DNA of 64,000 nucleotides. Origin: Tenrec ecaudatus. Its lineage: Eukaryota; Chordata; Mammalia; Afrosoricida; Tenrecidae. Below the pieces are notes generated by a model that was not told where the DNA came from, did no database searches, and saw nothing but the letters and a program-made list of their open reading frames with translations. The stretch covers positions 124,906,086 to 124,970,085 of the forward strand of contig NC_134537.1 of NCBI RefSeq assembly GCF_050624435.1, in the 5' to 3' direction. Position 1 is the first letter of the stretch. The number at the start of each line of letters is the position of its first letter. Of this stretch, positions 21,388 to 32,235 are shown one piece after another. The translations under genes and the position numbers were made by a program.

Positions 21388-22125
21388 ATAATGTCTTTCT
21401 CCAAGAATGGGTGGGTCTCTCCAGACAACACGGCCGACGTATATAAGATGAAATCTCAAAACAAAAAGATGAAGTCTCACCATGCTTGCCTCTAAAGAGC
21501 ACTGGGGCCAGACTTCTTCGAAGACAGCTCAGTTCGTCCTTCGTGGTCTCTGAAGCTTCCAATCCTTCTCCACAGTTTAAATGTGCCAAGCCCTCCATCG
21601 CTGTTCAACGTCCCGCTTTCACATGCACAGGAGGCAACTGAAAACATCATGGTTTGGGTCAGGTGCCCCTTCATTCTGAAAGTAACATCCTTGCTTGTTG
21701 ATACTCCAAAGCAGGCACCCTCAAACGACGGCCCGCGGGCCACATGCAACCCGCCGAGGGCATTTATCCAGCCCACCGGGTGATTTTGCCCCATTTTTTA
21801 ACTACAAAATAAGATGTGTACAGTGTGCATAGGAAATTTTTCTTAGTTTTTTTTAAACTATAGTCCGGCCCTCCAACGAGTCTGAGGGGCAGTGAACTGG
21901 CCCCTGTTTAAAAAGGTTGAGGACCCCTGCTCTAAAGATATCTTGTGCAGATTTACCCAATGCAACTCATCTTTTCATCTCTTCACAGCTGTTTCCATGT
22001 ATGTTGATTGTGGATCCAAGCTTCTTGATCACTTCAATGTTTTCTCCATGTATCATGATGTTAACTATTGGTCCAGTTGTGAAGATTTGGGTTTTCTTTA
22101 TATTAGATTAAGCCTTCACTGAATT
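21388..22125 (-). mobile_element. RTE/BovB-type LINE, 3' half of a 5'-inverted copy
   Basis: Minus-strand RTE from the RT C-terminus ('tgtctttctccaagaatggg') back to 'aagatttgggttttctttat'. It is interrupted by a hAT element at 21712-21929. The consensus position at its 5' edge almost meets the 3' edge of the plus-strand piece at 22140-22545. The extreme 3' end is missing. Confidence 0.8.
21712..21929 (+). mobile_element. hAT non-autonomous element, family B, with 8-bp TSD
   Basis: A 218-bp insert with ends 'caggcaccctcaaac' and 'gttgaggacccctg', and a GC-rich 'acggcccgcgggccacatg' end typical of hAT MITEs. The flanks ctccaaag (21704-21711) and ctctaaag (21930-21937) match at 7 of 8 bases. 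It sits inside an RTE copy that resumes directly after. Confidence 0.85.
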
Positions 22126-22139
22126 CCTTTTAGCCAGTA

Positions 22140-22545
22140 ACCAGGAAGTCTGCAAGGGATATCACTGATGATGTCTTGTGGATCTTGGCTGAAAGCCAAG
22201 AATACCAGAAAGATGTTTACTTGTGTTTTATTGACTATGCCAAGGCATTGGATCATAACAATGTGGATCATAGCAAACTATGGATACCCTTGAGAAGAAT
22301 GGAAATTCCAGAATAGTTCATTGTGTCCATGTGCAACTTGTACATGGGTCAAGAGACAGTTGTGGGAACATACGGGAATACTGCATGGTTGAAGATCAGG
22401 AAAGTCGTGCATGGTTATTCAAATTGCACACTGAGCAAATCAGCAGAGAATAGGAGGAAGGCGTGTCAACAACCTGTGAAATGCTAATGACACCACTTTT
22501 CTTGCTGACAACGCAAGGACTTGCAGCGCTAGCTGAAGCACCCCA
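22140..22545 (+). mobile_element. RTE/BovB-type LINE, inverted 5' half
   Basis: Plus-strand RT segment: 'gcaagggatatcactgatga', 'tggatcttggctgaaagcca', 'tgttttattgactatgccaa', ending near 'caaggacttgcagcgctag'. It is in the opposite orientation to the adjoining 3' half. Confidence 0.75.
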
Positions 22546-23615
22546 GTGCCTCTAATTCCATCACAGGCACCCCCAGGCAAGCCTAACAGGGCTAGGCTGC
22601 TTCAACCCGGGCTGGCTAGGTGACTGGCAGCAATCTACTTTCAAACACACTCTGCTTGTGGGCCCAACTTTTCACTTTGCTAATTAATGGTCAGGGAGGA
22701 TTCAATAAAGACTCAAAGATGAATGTAGGGGTCCCACTGCCGTCAGCTGTACCCTTCCTCAGATTGTATGCTCCAATACAGATTGCAGTCTTCTTGGCCT
22801 CGACTTGATGGTCGCCCTCATCTGTGTGAATCGTCTTTGACTTTTCAAAGGGCGACGTATGGAATCTGTTTGAATCAGGGGTGTTTTTATTTTCCCCTAG
22901 GACAATTCCCAGAAAAGAAATATGACTCTCTGCTTGATTATGCATTAATTATGGGCTAAAAGCTCTTTCAGAAATCTCTGCTAGGTGGCCCAAGTACCTA
23001 AGTGATTACCGCCTGGATTCAGTGAGTCAGAATATAAATATGAAAACATGCCTGTAGGTAATGTCTGTTGCCCAGATCTGCCCTTTTGTGGCTGTTAGAA
23101 AGTTATCCATTTGTTGGAAACACATGATCTCCAGGCTTTTTCATTTACCCAGCCAGACTTCCAAGCAATCTTTTCCTAAGAAATTATCCGAACAGACCGG
23201 GGCTGCCCCCGCCCTAGGAGGAGAACCAGGTGATCTGCACATGCAAACAGATGGAAAGGCTCTCTCAGGGGCCTGGGCTGCGTGAAGTCAGCTGTGTTTC
23301 TAGGTGCCCTGAAGTCTACTTTGACGCATCGGGATCCCACAGCGATGGAGGAGAACTGCCACATGGGGTTTCTTAAGCCTTAGTCTTCATAGAAGCAGGT
23401 TGTCAGTCTTTCTTCCACGAAGCGATGGGAGTAGGTTCAAACCTCCCAACTTGCAGTTAACTGCAGTTAACTAGCTAACCCTTGTCTTGCGGGGCGTGTT
23501 TGCAATACTGACTGGATTTCTCCTCCAGATTCCACCTCTAGCTCATCTTTGTGGCTCTCAACCCAGGAGGCTGATTGCCATAGGCTATGAGCAGTCAGGA
23601 TACAGCCATCGGTCT
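22546..23615. other. Unassigned, no gene seen
   Basis: No recognised repeat and no supported ORF. A short direct repeat 'ttaactgcagttaactgcag'-like lies near 23456-23472. Confidence 0.3.
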
Positions 23616-23619
23616 ATAG

Positions 23620-23819
23620 CAGTGGTTCTCAACCTTCCTAATGCCATGATCCTTTAATACAGTTCCTCATGGTGTGGTGACTGGTGACTCCCCAACCATA
23701 AAGTTATATTTGTTGCTACTTCATAATGCTAATTTTGCTGCTGTTATGAATTGGGCAATTCCTGTGAAAGGTTTGTTGGACCCCCAAAGAGGTCATGACC
23801 CAGAAGTTGAGAACCACTG
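23620..23819 (+). mobile_element. SPIN-like hAT non-autonomous element
   Basis: A 200-bp element with well-preserved ends 'cagtggttctcaaccttcct' and 'agttgagaaccactg'. The interior includes 'tttaatacagttcctcatgg' and 'gctgttatgaatt'. The flanks gtctatag (23612-23619) and ctctatag (23820-23827) match at 7 of 8. It has the same length as the copy at 13539, consistent with one deletion derivative amplified by a source transposase. Confidence 0.88.
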
Positions 23820-23827
23820 CTCTATAG

Positions 23828-24129
23828 CAACATAATGCCTTCTCAGGTAGTAGCCAAGTCTCTTTCTAACCCTCAGCCTCTCAACCACGAAGTCCCTTGG
23901 CCTCTGTCTCAGAAGCCCATCTGCTGTTCTGATTCACAATCTCAGGGTCTCAATGATACTCCTCTGCTCATTCATGGTCTCTTGGCCTCTCATTGATTCC
24001 ACACAATTCTTTGGTGGGAGTGACAATGACATGACTAGAACAGCCATTCCAAGTAATTTCTCTTCACCACAGAAGGTCAAGAGGAACTACCCCTGCTCCG
24101 TGGGAGAAAGAAGGGACAATCTGCTTTAG
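23828..24129. other. Unassigned, no gene seen
   Basis: C/T-rich text with 'cctcagcctctcaaccacga' and similar. Possibly an old LTR or a distant family Z relative. Not supported further. Confidence 0.25.
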
Positions 24130-24230
24130 TAAAGGCTTACAGCCTGGGCAATGCGGTGGAGCCTTTCTGCTTGGCCTGCAGGGCCACTCTGAGTCAGAAC
24201 CAACCCAATGGTAATGAGCTTGGCTTGGGT
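24130..24230 (+). mobile_element. AfroSINE 3' fragment
   Basis: 'aaaggcttacagcctgggca' to 'gccactctgagtcagaacca'. Only the 3' half remains. Confidence 0.55.
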
Positions 24231-24379
24231 ATGTTTGAGTGGAGAAAAAGTCCCCCAATTCAAATAGACTGTACAAGGACTCCTTGTTACATCTGAAACA
24301 GGACAGAGGCAAGATGAAAACAGGCACAAGGAACCATCCAAATGAAGGAAACATCAGCAGGAGACCACGGGTGTCCAAA

Positions 24380-25345
24380 GGATTCCCAGCCACACGGTCA
24401 CTTAAATACAACGTAGAAAACAAAGACCGCTGTCACATGCTCCCAAGTGGGTGGCATACCCATGCATCGCGGTTGCAGGTGGATGACAGAAGCCACAGGG
24501 GGACTCCAGCGGATTGGGATACATGCTGCATTTGAGCTTAAATTCTGAGCAACAGATCTGCAGGAGGTTGACAGTGGAAGGTCTAGATCCGTTTTGAGTC
24601 TCCACAGAGCTCTCTCGGACAGCAGGTGGGCACTGGGAAAAGTGTGGCCCTCAAGCAGAGTGTCTGTTGCAACTCCCCAGGCTGGCCCAAGGAGGAGCAG
24701 TCCTGCCCTCCGAAACTTGCCTGGGCCTCGCCTGGATGGAAATTGGGGTACTTGGACTGAGTTGGACCCGAACCAAATTTCATAAGCTTTTGTAATGTGC
24801 AATAATGTATGGATCCCATCCAGGACAGGTGAACCCCTAAGGACCAGTGGTGAGAGTGGCGATACTGGGAGGGTGGAGGGTAGGTAGGGTAGAAAGGGGG
24901 AACCAATTACAAGGATCTACATGTGACCTCCTCTCTGGGGGATGGACAACAGAAAAGTGGGTAAAGGGAGACGTCAGACAGTGTAAGACATGACAAAATA
25001 ATAATTATTTATAAATTATCAAGGGTTCATGAGGGAGGGGTTGACGAGGAGGGAGGGGAAAAATGAGGAGTTGATACCAGGGCTCAAGTAGAAAGCAAAT
25101 GTTTTGAGAATGATGATGGCAACAAATGTACAAATATGCTTTACGCAATGGATGTATGTATGGATTGGGATAAGAGTTGTATGAGCCCCCAATAAAAATG
25201 ATTTTTTTTAAAATGTATGGATCCCAACCAGGGTCCCTTTTCCTCTTCCATAGTTACGCCTGTGGCCGGTGAATTGATCTGCTACCAAGCTTGGTTTTGT
25301 GACAGATTTCCTTTGTTTTTCATGCTTTATAATTTGACCCTGTGA
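24380..25345 (+). repeat. Unnamed dispersed repeat, family Y (copy 2), split by a LINE
   Basis: Parts 24380-24803 and 25227-25345 together match family Y copy 1 (20011-20470). The young LINE at 24819-25211 with its 15-bp duplication interrupts it. Confidence 0.45.
24819..25211 (+). mobile_element. Young LINE 3' end with 15-bp TSD
   Basis: 5'-truncated copy from 'tccaggacaggtgaacccc' to 'gagcccccaataaaaatg' and an A/T tail. The 15-mer aatgtatggatccca is exact at 24804-24818 and 25212-25226, so this is one clean target-primed insertion. Confidence 0.88.
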
Positions 25346-25479
25346 CCATTGCTACTGGGGAAGAGGCTAAAGGTTTCTAGCCTCTTCTCTCTCTCTGTTC
25401 TTGTCCCACTTCCAAGAAAGAATTCCGAAGAAGGACAGCCTTCTCACGAGAGTCAGAGCAAAGGGTTGAAGAGAGTGAG

Positions 25480-26640
25480 TGTATTAAGGAGGCTCTTTGT
25501 CGGGTGAACAAGCAAATGTGGTGAAGAAAGCTGATGGTGCCCGGCTATCAAAAGAGATAGCATCTGGGGTCTTAAAGGCTTGAAGATAAACAAGCGGCAA
25601 TCTGGCTCAGAAGGAACAAAGCCCACATGGAAGAAGCACATCAGCATGTGTGATCATGTGGTTCCGAAGAGATCAGTTATCAGGCATCAAAAATCAAAAT
25701 TTCATATCATTGGGTGCATAACTCCATGATACGATCGCTGAGGACAAACGGGTGCATAAGCAAATGTGGTGAAGAAAGCTGGTGGTACCCGGCTATCAAA
25801 AGAGATAGTGTCTAGGGTCTTAAAGGCTTGAAGGTAAACAAGCGGCCATCTAGCTCAGAAGCAACAAAGCCTACATGGAAGAAGTATACCAGCCTGTGCA
25901 ATCATGAGGTGCCAAAGGGATCAGGTATAAGGCATCATCAGAGAAAGAAAATCTTACCATAGTGAATGAAGGGGGAAGTGCAGAGTGGAGACCCAAAGCC
26001 CATTTGGTAGCCACTGGAGATCCCCTTGCAGAGGGATCTAGGAGAGGAGATGAGTCAGTCAAGGTGCGATGTAGCACCGATGAAGTATACAGCTTTCCTC
26101 CAGTTCCTAAATGCTTCCTCCCTCCCAACTACCATAATCCGAATTCTACCTTGCAGGGCTGGATAGAGCAGAGGATGTACACTGGTGCATATGGGAGCTG
26201 GAGGCACAGGGAATCCAGGGTGGATGATACCTTCAGGACCAGGGGTGTGAGGGGCGATGCTGGGAGAGTGGAGGGCGAGTGGGTTGGAAAGGGGGAACTG
26301 ATTACAAGGATCCACATGTGACCTCCTCCCTGGGAGACGGACTGCAGAGAAGGGGGTGAAGGGAGACATGGGACAGGGCAAGATATGACAAAATAATAAT
26401 TTATAAATTATCAATGGCTCATGAGGGAGGGGGTGCAGGGAGGGGGAAAAAAGGACCTGATGCAAAGGGCTTAAGTAGAGAGCAAATGCTTTGAAATTGA
26501 TGAGGGCAAAGAATGTACAGATGTGCTTTATACAATTGATATATGTATGGATTGTGATAAGAGTTGTATGAGTCCCTAATAAAATGTTTTAAAAAAATAA
26601 ACTGCAAAAAAAAAAAGAATTAAAAAATAGAAAGCAAAAA
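25480..26640 (+). mobile_element. Young LINE 3' end with internal tandem duplication
   Basis: The 'caaatgtggtgaagaaagct...gaagaagca' segment of about 230 bp is present twice (from 25505 and from 25755). The element then runs normally through 'gagaccc aaagcccat', the G-rich block at 26420-26450, and ends 'gagtccctaataaaatg' with a long A-rich tail to 26640. The duplication is absent from other copies. Confidence 0.8.
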
Positions 26641-26666
26641 AAAAAGGAGGCACTTTGGTATGAAAC

Positions 26667-26880
26667 CAGGAGCCCTGGCGGCATTGATTACGAGACAGAC
26701 TATTCACTGCAAAGTCAGTAGTTTGAAACCACCAGCTGCTCCAAGGGAGAGAGAAGGGACTTTCTACCCCCGCAAAAAGGTACAGTCTCAGACACCTACA
26801 TGGGCAGTTCTACTGTGTTCTCCAGGGTTGCCATGAGTCAGAATTGACTCAATGGCAGTGAGTTTGATCTGGTTTTTTTA
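26667..26880 (+). mobile_element. AfroSINE copy with TSD
   Basis: Full-length copy from 'aggagccctggcggcattga' to 'gtgagtttgatctgg' and a T-run. The 8-mer tatgaaac flanks it at 26659-26666 and 26881-26888. Confidence 0.88.
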
Positions 26881-26929
26881 TATGAAACACTAAAGGGCCC
26901 CAGCTCATCTGAGGGCCTCATAAATTCAC

Positions 26930-27345
26930 TAATGGCAAACCTTCCACCACTGGCCGAATCTCTGCTATTGGCTGGTTTTCTGTAGCATGCCTCTTCGTTC
27001 CAGGTACATGAAGCCCTGCACCCCAGAATTCATGCTGTGTCCTCGTCACCAGGCCTCAAAACAAGCATTATGGGGGTAATGTGAATACCCTGTCTTTCCT
27101 TCCCTGCCACCCTTTTTCACTACCTCTGAGTCTTCCATTCTAGGAAGTATGTCTCATCCGCCCTTCACCTGCCTTTGTGGTGGGAGGCCAGGGGGAAATG
27201 TACCTTCGCCTTTCTTTGGTGCTAGAAACTCCCTCCACTCAGCCTTTCGCCCCTCGCCCAGCCCTGTCTAACTAGTACTGTGAATCCTTTGGACACTATC
27301 ATGGCCTTATGTTGGCGGTTTCCCACATCTGTATGCTGTGTCTTT
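26930..27345. other. Unassigned, no gene seen
   Basis: C/T-rich sequence without a recognised family. Confidence 0.3.
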
Positions 27346-27515
27346 GTCCTGCTTCTCGCTGCCGTGAAGTCAGGGCTGACTCATAACGACCCCAGTGGGA
27401 GACTGGTACTGTTTACAGGAGAAAGCTGAGTGTTTCTGAGGAACTGCTGGTGGTTTTAAACTTTGGACCATATGGATTACAGCCCAGAGCATAACCCCAC
27501 CACGAGGGCTCCCTA
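27346..27515 (-). mobile_element. AfroSINE copy
   Basis: Minus-strand tail 'agggctgactcataacgacc' through 'ctggtggttttaaac' to 'cccaccacgagggctccct'. Confidence 0.82.
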
Positions 27516-27683
27516 AGGCTTAATAAAGGAGCTTTATAAAATATATGTTTTTATTTTAAGTGTCCCCTAAAACCATACAGTGCTGGAAAATCTCTGAGGT
27601 CAAGACTGCCCTCCCTAGGCTGGCCAGGGAAGTAAGAGTACACATACCTTCCCTGACAGCAAAACTTTGTACATTGCCAGTCA

Positions 27684-27855
27684 CAGGAAGCCTGGTGGCG
27701 TGGTGGGGATGCTTTGTGCTGCATTCTGCAAGGTCCAAGTTTGAAACCACCCACACTCCCCAGGAGAAAGACCGGCTTTCTACTCCTGTCCTACCTGCCT
27801 TGTGGGGTTCCTATGAGTCAGCGTCAACTCGATGGCAGTGAGGTTTTCTTTTCAG
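27684..27855 (+). mobile_element. AfroSINE copy
   Basis: 'gaagcctggtggcgtggtgg' to 'gagtcagcgtcaactcgatg'. The tail is well preserved. Confidence 0.82.
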
Positions 27856-27925
27856 TCCATGCTCCGAAAGAAATCTGTGAACTGACTTACGACTCTCCCT
27901 GGAAACTGTAGCCTTCCTGACACCT

Positions 27926-28035
27926 ATTATTGCTTGGTGCCGCTGAGTCTGCTCCGACCCTATGCACAATAGCATAAGGCACTGCCTGGGCCTGCGTCAT
28001 CCTCACAATTGTCATTGTGTTTGAGCCTCGTACTC
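27926..28035 (-). mobile_element. RTE/BovB-type LINE, extreme 3' end
   Basis: 'tggtgccgctgagtctgctc', 'ccctatgcacaatagcataa', 'cctcacaattgtcattgtg'. Only about 110 bp remains. Confidence 0.7.
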
Positions 28036-28999
28036 GGGATATATGCGCTAATACAGTACTATGTGATCAAGTTGGCAACAGCAACTTGAAAGGATAGACG
28101 AGAAATGTAGAGGGTAATGAGTTTGTATTAATGATGGTGAAATAATATGGGAAAAGATAGCAAGAACCGTGGCACCATTTGAAGGACATAACCCAATGGC
28201 ACTGAATCCTACCAGTAGCCATTGTTGAACTGGTGTATGCTTTCACCAAAAACAACAACAACAACCAAGAAGAGAAACACCCGCCCAGCCCTTCTTTGTC
28301 AGGCCTGGAAGCGGCTCTCCTAGATGCGATCATGGCTGGTACAGTCAACAGGCTTGTCTGCTAGCTGAAAGATATGTGGACCTAAAAACCTGGGACCCAC
28401 TTTGGAAAACTCAGCATAGAAAACTCCTGTAGTACACAGGTCTCTTCTGACACATATGTGTTGGCCATGAATCTGAATGGTCATGAGTCTCCGTGGTAAC
28501 CGGTATTGCTGCTCTACCCAAGGCCTGCTTTCACAGCAGCAGTTCTTGCTAGGTGCATAACCAGCCCCTCCCCGAGCCCACTTAGACCTAGGAGTGGTAA
28601 AGGAGTCAGCACTGCTCCTAGCTACTGGATCCTTCAGTAATGTGTTACTTCCTTGTAGCCCTACCCAAATCTTTGTAAATAGTCTCCGTGAAAAGCAACT
28701 CAATCATCCCTGTTGAGTGTGCCATCTGCTTCCTGCCAAGATCTTGATTGATACATTACCTTAGAAACTATTCACAGTAAAAACGGAAGCCAACGTTCAT
28801 AGGGATTCCCACTGGTGAATAGAGTTGGGAAGGATTGATAAAGGGTTGAACACTCTTTTTGTCCTTCTCTGTCTTATTATTATTAGACACACACAAAGAA
28901 AAAAATAAAATTAACTAAAAGCAAATAAACTGTGTTACTTGTCATAGAAAATATGCAGGAAATGTCTGTATTCTCGTTGCTAAAGGAAGAAGTCCAGAC
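28036..28999. other. Unassigned, no gene seen
   Basis: The segment 28640-28760 ('caaatctttgtaaatagtct', 'gtgtgccatctgcttcctgc') resembles the ends of an old interspersed repeat, but I cannot name it. No coding call is made. Confidence 0.3.
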
Positions 29000-29345
29000 A
29001 GAGGAGGGCTGCTGTTGGGAGTCCGTTCTGGTGCACAGCATCCCTGTGGACAACAGAACAAAGCACGGCCCGGCCTGCACCATCCTAACAAGTGTCATCT
29101 TTGAGCCTAACGTTGCAGTCTGTCCGTCTCATTGAGGGTTTTCCTCTTTTTCATGAGACATCCTGTATCCTCAATTGAAGGAGCATTCTAGCTGTCATTC
29201 CTCCAATATGGATCTGTTGGCTCTTCCGGCAGTTTGTGGTATAGTTAAGATTCTTCACCAACCCCAGGATTTAAAGGTTTCCATTCTTCTTCAGTCTTCC
29301 TGAAGCATTGCCAGCTTTTGTGTACATAAGAGGCCATTAAAACAC
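29000..29345 (-). mobile_element. RTE/BovB-type LINE, 3' fragment
   Basis: 'ctgtggacaacagaacaaag', 'gtctgtccgtctcattgagg', 'gagcattctagctgtcattc'. Cut off at 29345 by a LINE 3' end. Confidence 0.8.
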
Positions 29346-30563
29346 TGTGGCAGAAAGTAAAAGGAAACAGGGTAAAGAGCTAGGAGGCAAAGGGCATTGA
29401 TAGAGGTTTATATAAGGCATGTACATATGTAAATATATTTATATATGGGGATGGGAAAATAGATCTATGTGCATGTATGTATAGATTTAGTATTAAGGTA
29501 GCAGATGGACATTGGGCCTCCACTCAAGTACTCCTTCAATGCAAGAATACTTTGTTCTATTCAACTGGCATCCCATGATGCTCACCTTCCTGACACAATC
29601 ACTGAAGACAAAGTAGGTGCATAAGTAAATGTGGTGAAGAAAGCTGATGGTGCCCGGCTATCAAAAGAGATAGTGTCTGGGGTTTTAAAGGCTTGAAGAT
29701 AAACAAGCGGCCATCTAGCTCAGAAGCAACAAAGCCCACATGGAAGAAGCACACCAGCCTGTGCGATCACGAGGTGTCAAAGGGATTAGGTATCAGGCAT
29801 CATCAGAACAAAAAAATCTTACCATAGTGAATAAGGGGTGGGTACAGAGTGGAGAACCAAAGTCCATTTGTAGGCCACTGGATATCACTTTACAGAAGGG
29901 TCTTGGGGAGGAGATGAGCCACTCAGGGTGTGATGTAGCAATGATGAAAAATACAAGTCTAGTTCCTAAATGCTTCCCCTCCGCCCCATCATGATCCCAG
30001 TTCTACCTTACAAATCTGGCTAGACCAAAAGATGTACACTGGTACAGATAGGAACTGGAAACATAGGGAATCCAGGGCGGATGATCCCTTCAGGACCAGT
30101 GGTGAGAGTGGCAATACCAGGAGGGTGGAGGGAGGGTGGGGTGGCACGGGGGAACCGATTACAAGGATCTACATATAACCTCCTCCCTGGGGGGACGGAC
30201 AACAGAAAAGTGGGTGAAGAGAGATGTCGGACAGTGCAAAATATGACAAAATAATAATTTATAAATTATTAAGTTTTCATGAGGGGGGGAGCGAGGAGAG
30301 AAGGGGGAAAAATGAGAAGCTGATGTCAGGCGCTTAAGTGCAGAGCAAATGTTTTGAGAATGATAAGGACAATGTACGTACAAATGTGCTTTATACAACT
30401 GATGTATATATGGATTGTGATAAGAGTTGTATATATACGTATGGACTATGATAAGAGTTTTATGAGCCCCTAATAAAATGTTTAAAAAATAAAATTTTTT
30501 TTAAAAACTTCTTAAAAGCAAAAAAAAAAATGAGTTGTACAAACCCCCAATAAAATGATTTAA
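29346..30563 (+). mobile_element. Young LINE 3' end with doubled tail
   Basis: From 'agtaaaaggaaacagggtaa' through the 'gataaacaagcggccatcta' region and G-rich block (30280-30310) to 'gagcccctaataaaatg' at 30466-30482. After an A/T-rich linker a second, 35-bp end 'gagttgtacaaacccccaat' with its own AATAAA lies at 30531-30563. An internal duplication of 'ggattgtgataagagttgta' occurs near 30412-30450. Confidence 0.8.
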
Positions 30564-30579
30564 ATTAAAATAAAAACCA

Positions 30580-31345
30580 AGGTGGATGTCAGAAGAGACT
30601 CTGAAAGTTGCTTGTGAATGGGGAGTAGCTGAAGTAAGTGGAAGAAATGATGAAGTCAAAGAGTTGATGAAAGATTTCAAAGGACTGATCAAGAAGACAA
30701 AGTTAAGCCTATGTGCAAATATGCAAGGCCCTGTGTCAGAGAGCCAGAAGGAAGAATATGCTCAGAATAGCTGGAGCTGAAGGAAATGAAGGGAAATCAA
30801 CCCTTGAACTGCAATATCGAAGGACACGATGGGCAAAACAGAGGCCTGGTGGCATAGTGGGTTATACCTTGTGCTGTTTACCACAAGGTCAGCAGTTAGA
30901 ATCCATCGATTGTGCCGAGGGAGAAAGATGAGGCTCTTCACTCCTGCAAAGACTTACAGTCTCAGAAACCCACAGGGTAGTTCTACTCTGTCCTACAGGG
31001 TCACTGTTTCAGAATCAACTCAATGGGAGCGAGTTTGATTTTTGTTCGGTTGTGGGAAAATTGTGGAATGATAGAGGAAGCATCATAAGATGGTGGAAGA
31101 AATACAGAGTCACTGGACAAAATGAACTGATAAACCTCCAATCATCTCAAGAAGTAGCACTTAATGAAGAACTAAAAGTATTGAAGGAAAAAGTCCAAGC
31201 TCTATTGAAGGAAGGCATTAACAAAAACAAGTTTCCAAGAATCAATGGGATATACTAATTGAAATGTTTCGAAGAATGGATAAAGCCTTGGACATGTTCC
31301 CTAGTCTATTCCAAGAAATGTAGAGGACAGCTACCTAGTTGTCAG
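30580..31345 (+). mobile_element. RTE/BovB-type LINE, endonuclease-RT linker
   Basis: 'gatgtcagaagagactctga', 'gaagtaagtggaagaaatga', and after a SINE 'cttaatgaagaactaaaagt' and 'gaaatgtttcgaagaatgga'. It breaks at 31345 and seems to continue at 32018. Confidence 0.78.
30838..31048 (+). mobile_element. AfroSINE inside an RTE copy
   Basis: 'gaggcctggtggcatagtgg' to 'cagaatcaactcaatgggag'. The RTE text resumes on the far side. Confidence 0.82.
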
Positions 31346-32017
31346 TGGGAGACCAGCCCCGACAAATTTCACGGGTCCGTAGGTGCAACTTTATGACAAT
31401 AATATATAAAGATTATCATAAAAGTCATAGACAATAAGAGATATAGGAAAGAGAGCAACATAAAGGAGTCAGACACATTTTAAAACAAGTTTATTGGCAT
31501 ATAATATACATATCATACAATTGAGTAGTTAAGTTGTTCAATGACACAAGGAGAATTGTATAATCACCACCACATCGACCTTCGGGCATTCCCTGCCCCC
31601 ATGGTTAAAGTGCCTCTAATATGAGTTGTGCAATCATGAGCAGTTCTAGTGCTCCAAGCATCACTGGCTTTGCTTCCCGAGAAAACCCAGCCCACACAGG
31701 CAGAGCTAATAAACAATTATCTCCGTAACAGCAGCAGCAGCAGAGGGACATCAGAGGGAGAACATCATGTAAAGCAATTTTGTAAATGCTCATGATGTTA
31801 ATTCATTATATATTTTAAATAAACCTATTATTAACCCTGTTGTAGATCAATCATCTGAGGGAGAGTAAGATCAATAGCCCATTTCAAAGGAAGTTTAGTC
31901 ACAGAGGGGTTAAGCATTTTTCCAGTCTCAAAACACTGGTTACTAACCTACTGGGATTTGATGTTCTAGTCAATTTTAGTTCAGAAATTGGAGTATTTTA
32001 CCATTGAGCCACAATAC
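31346..32017. other. Insert between RTE parts, includes an old L1-like piece
   Basis: 31480-31600 ('gtttattggcatataatata', 'gtataatcaccaccac') resembles the antisense of an old L1 3' region. The rest is unassigned. Confidence 0.35.
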
Positions 32018-32235
32018 ATCACTTTAATCTCATTTTTGTGCTCATTCCAAAGACAGGTAACCCAGGAGAGTGCAGAAAGTATCTAACAATATCAACGTCA
32101 CATCCAATGAAAATGTTGTTGAAGGTAATTCAAAACTGACTTCAAAGGTGTACCAATAGGGAGCTAGCAGACATTCAAGTTGGTTTCAGAGGAACCAAGG
32201 GTTTTCATGTCTCACATCAGGTGGATCTTGGCTGT
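32018..32235 (+). mobile_element. RTE/BovB-type LINE, RT fragment
   Basis: 'ctcattccaaagacaggtaa', 'ttgttgaaggtaattcaaaa', 'catcaggtggatcttggctg'. In consensus order it follows the piece ending at 31345. Confidence 0.72.
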
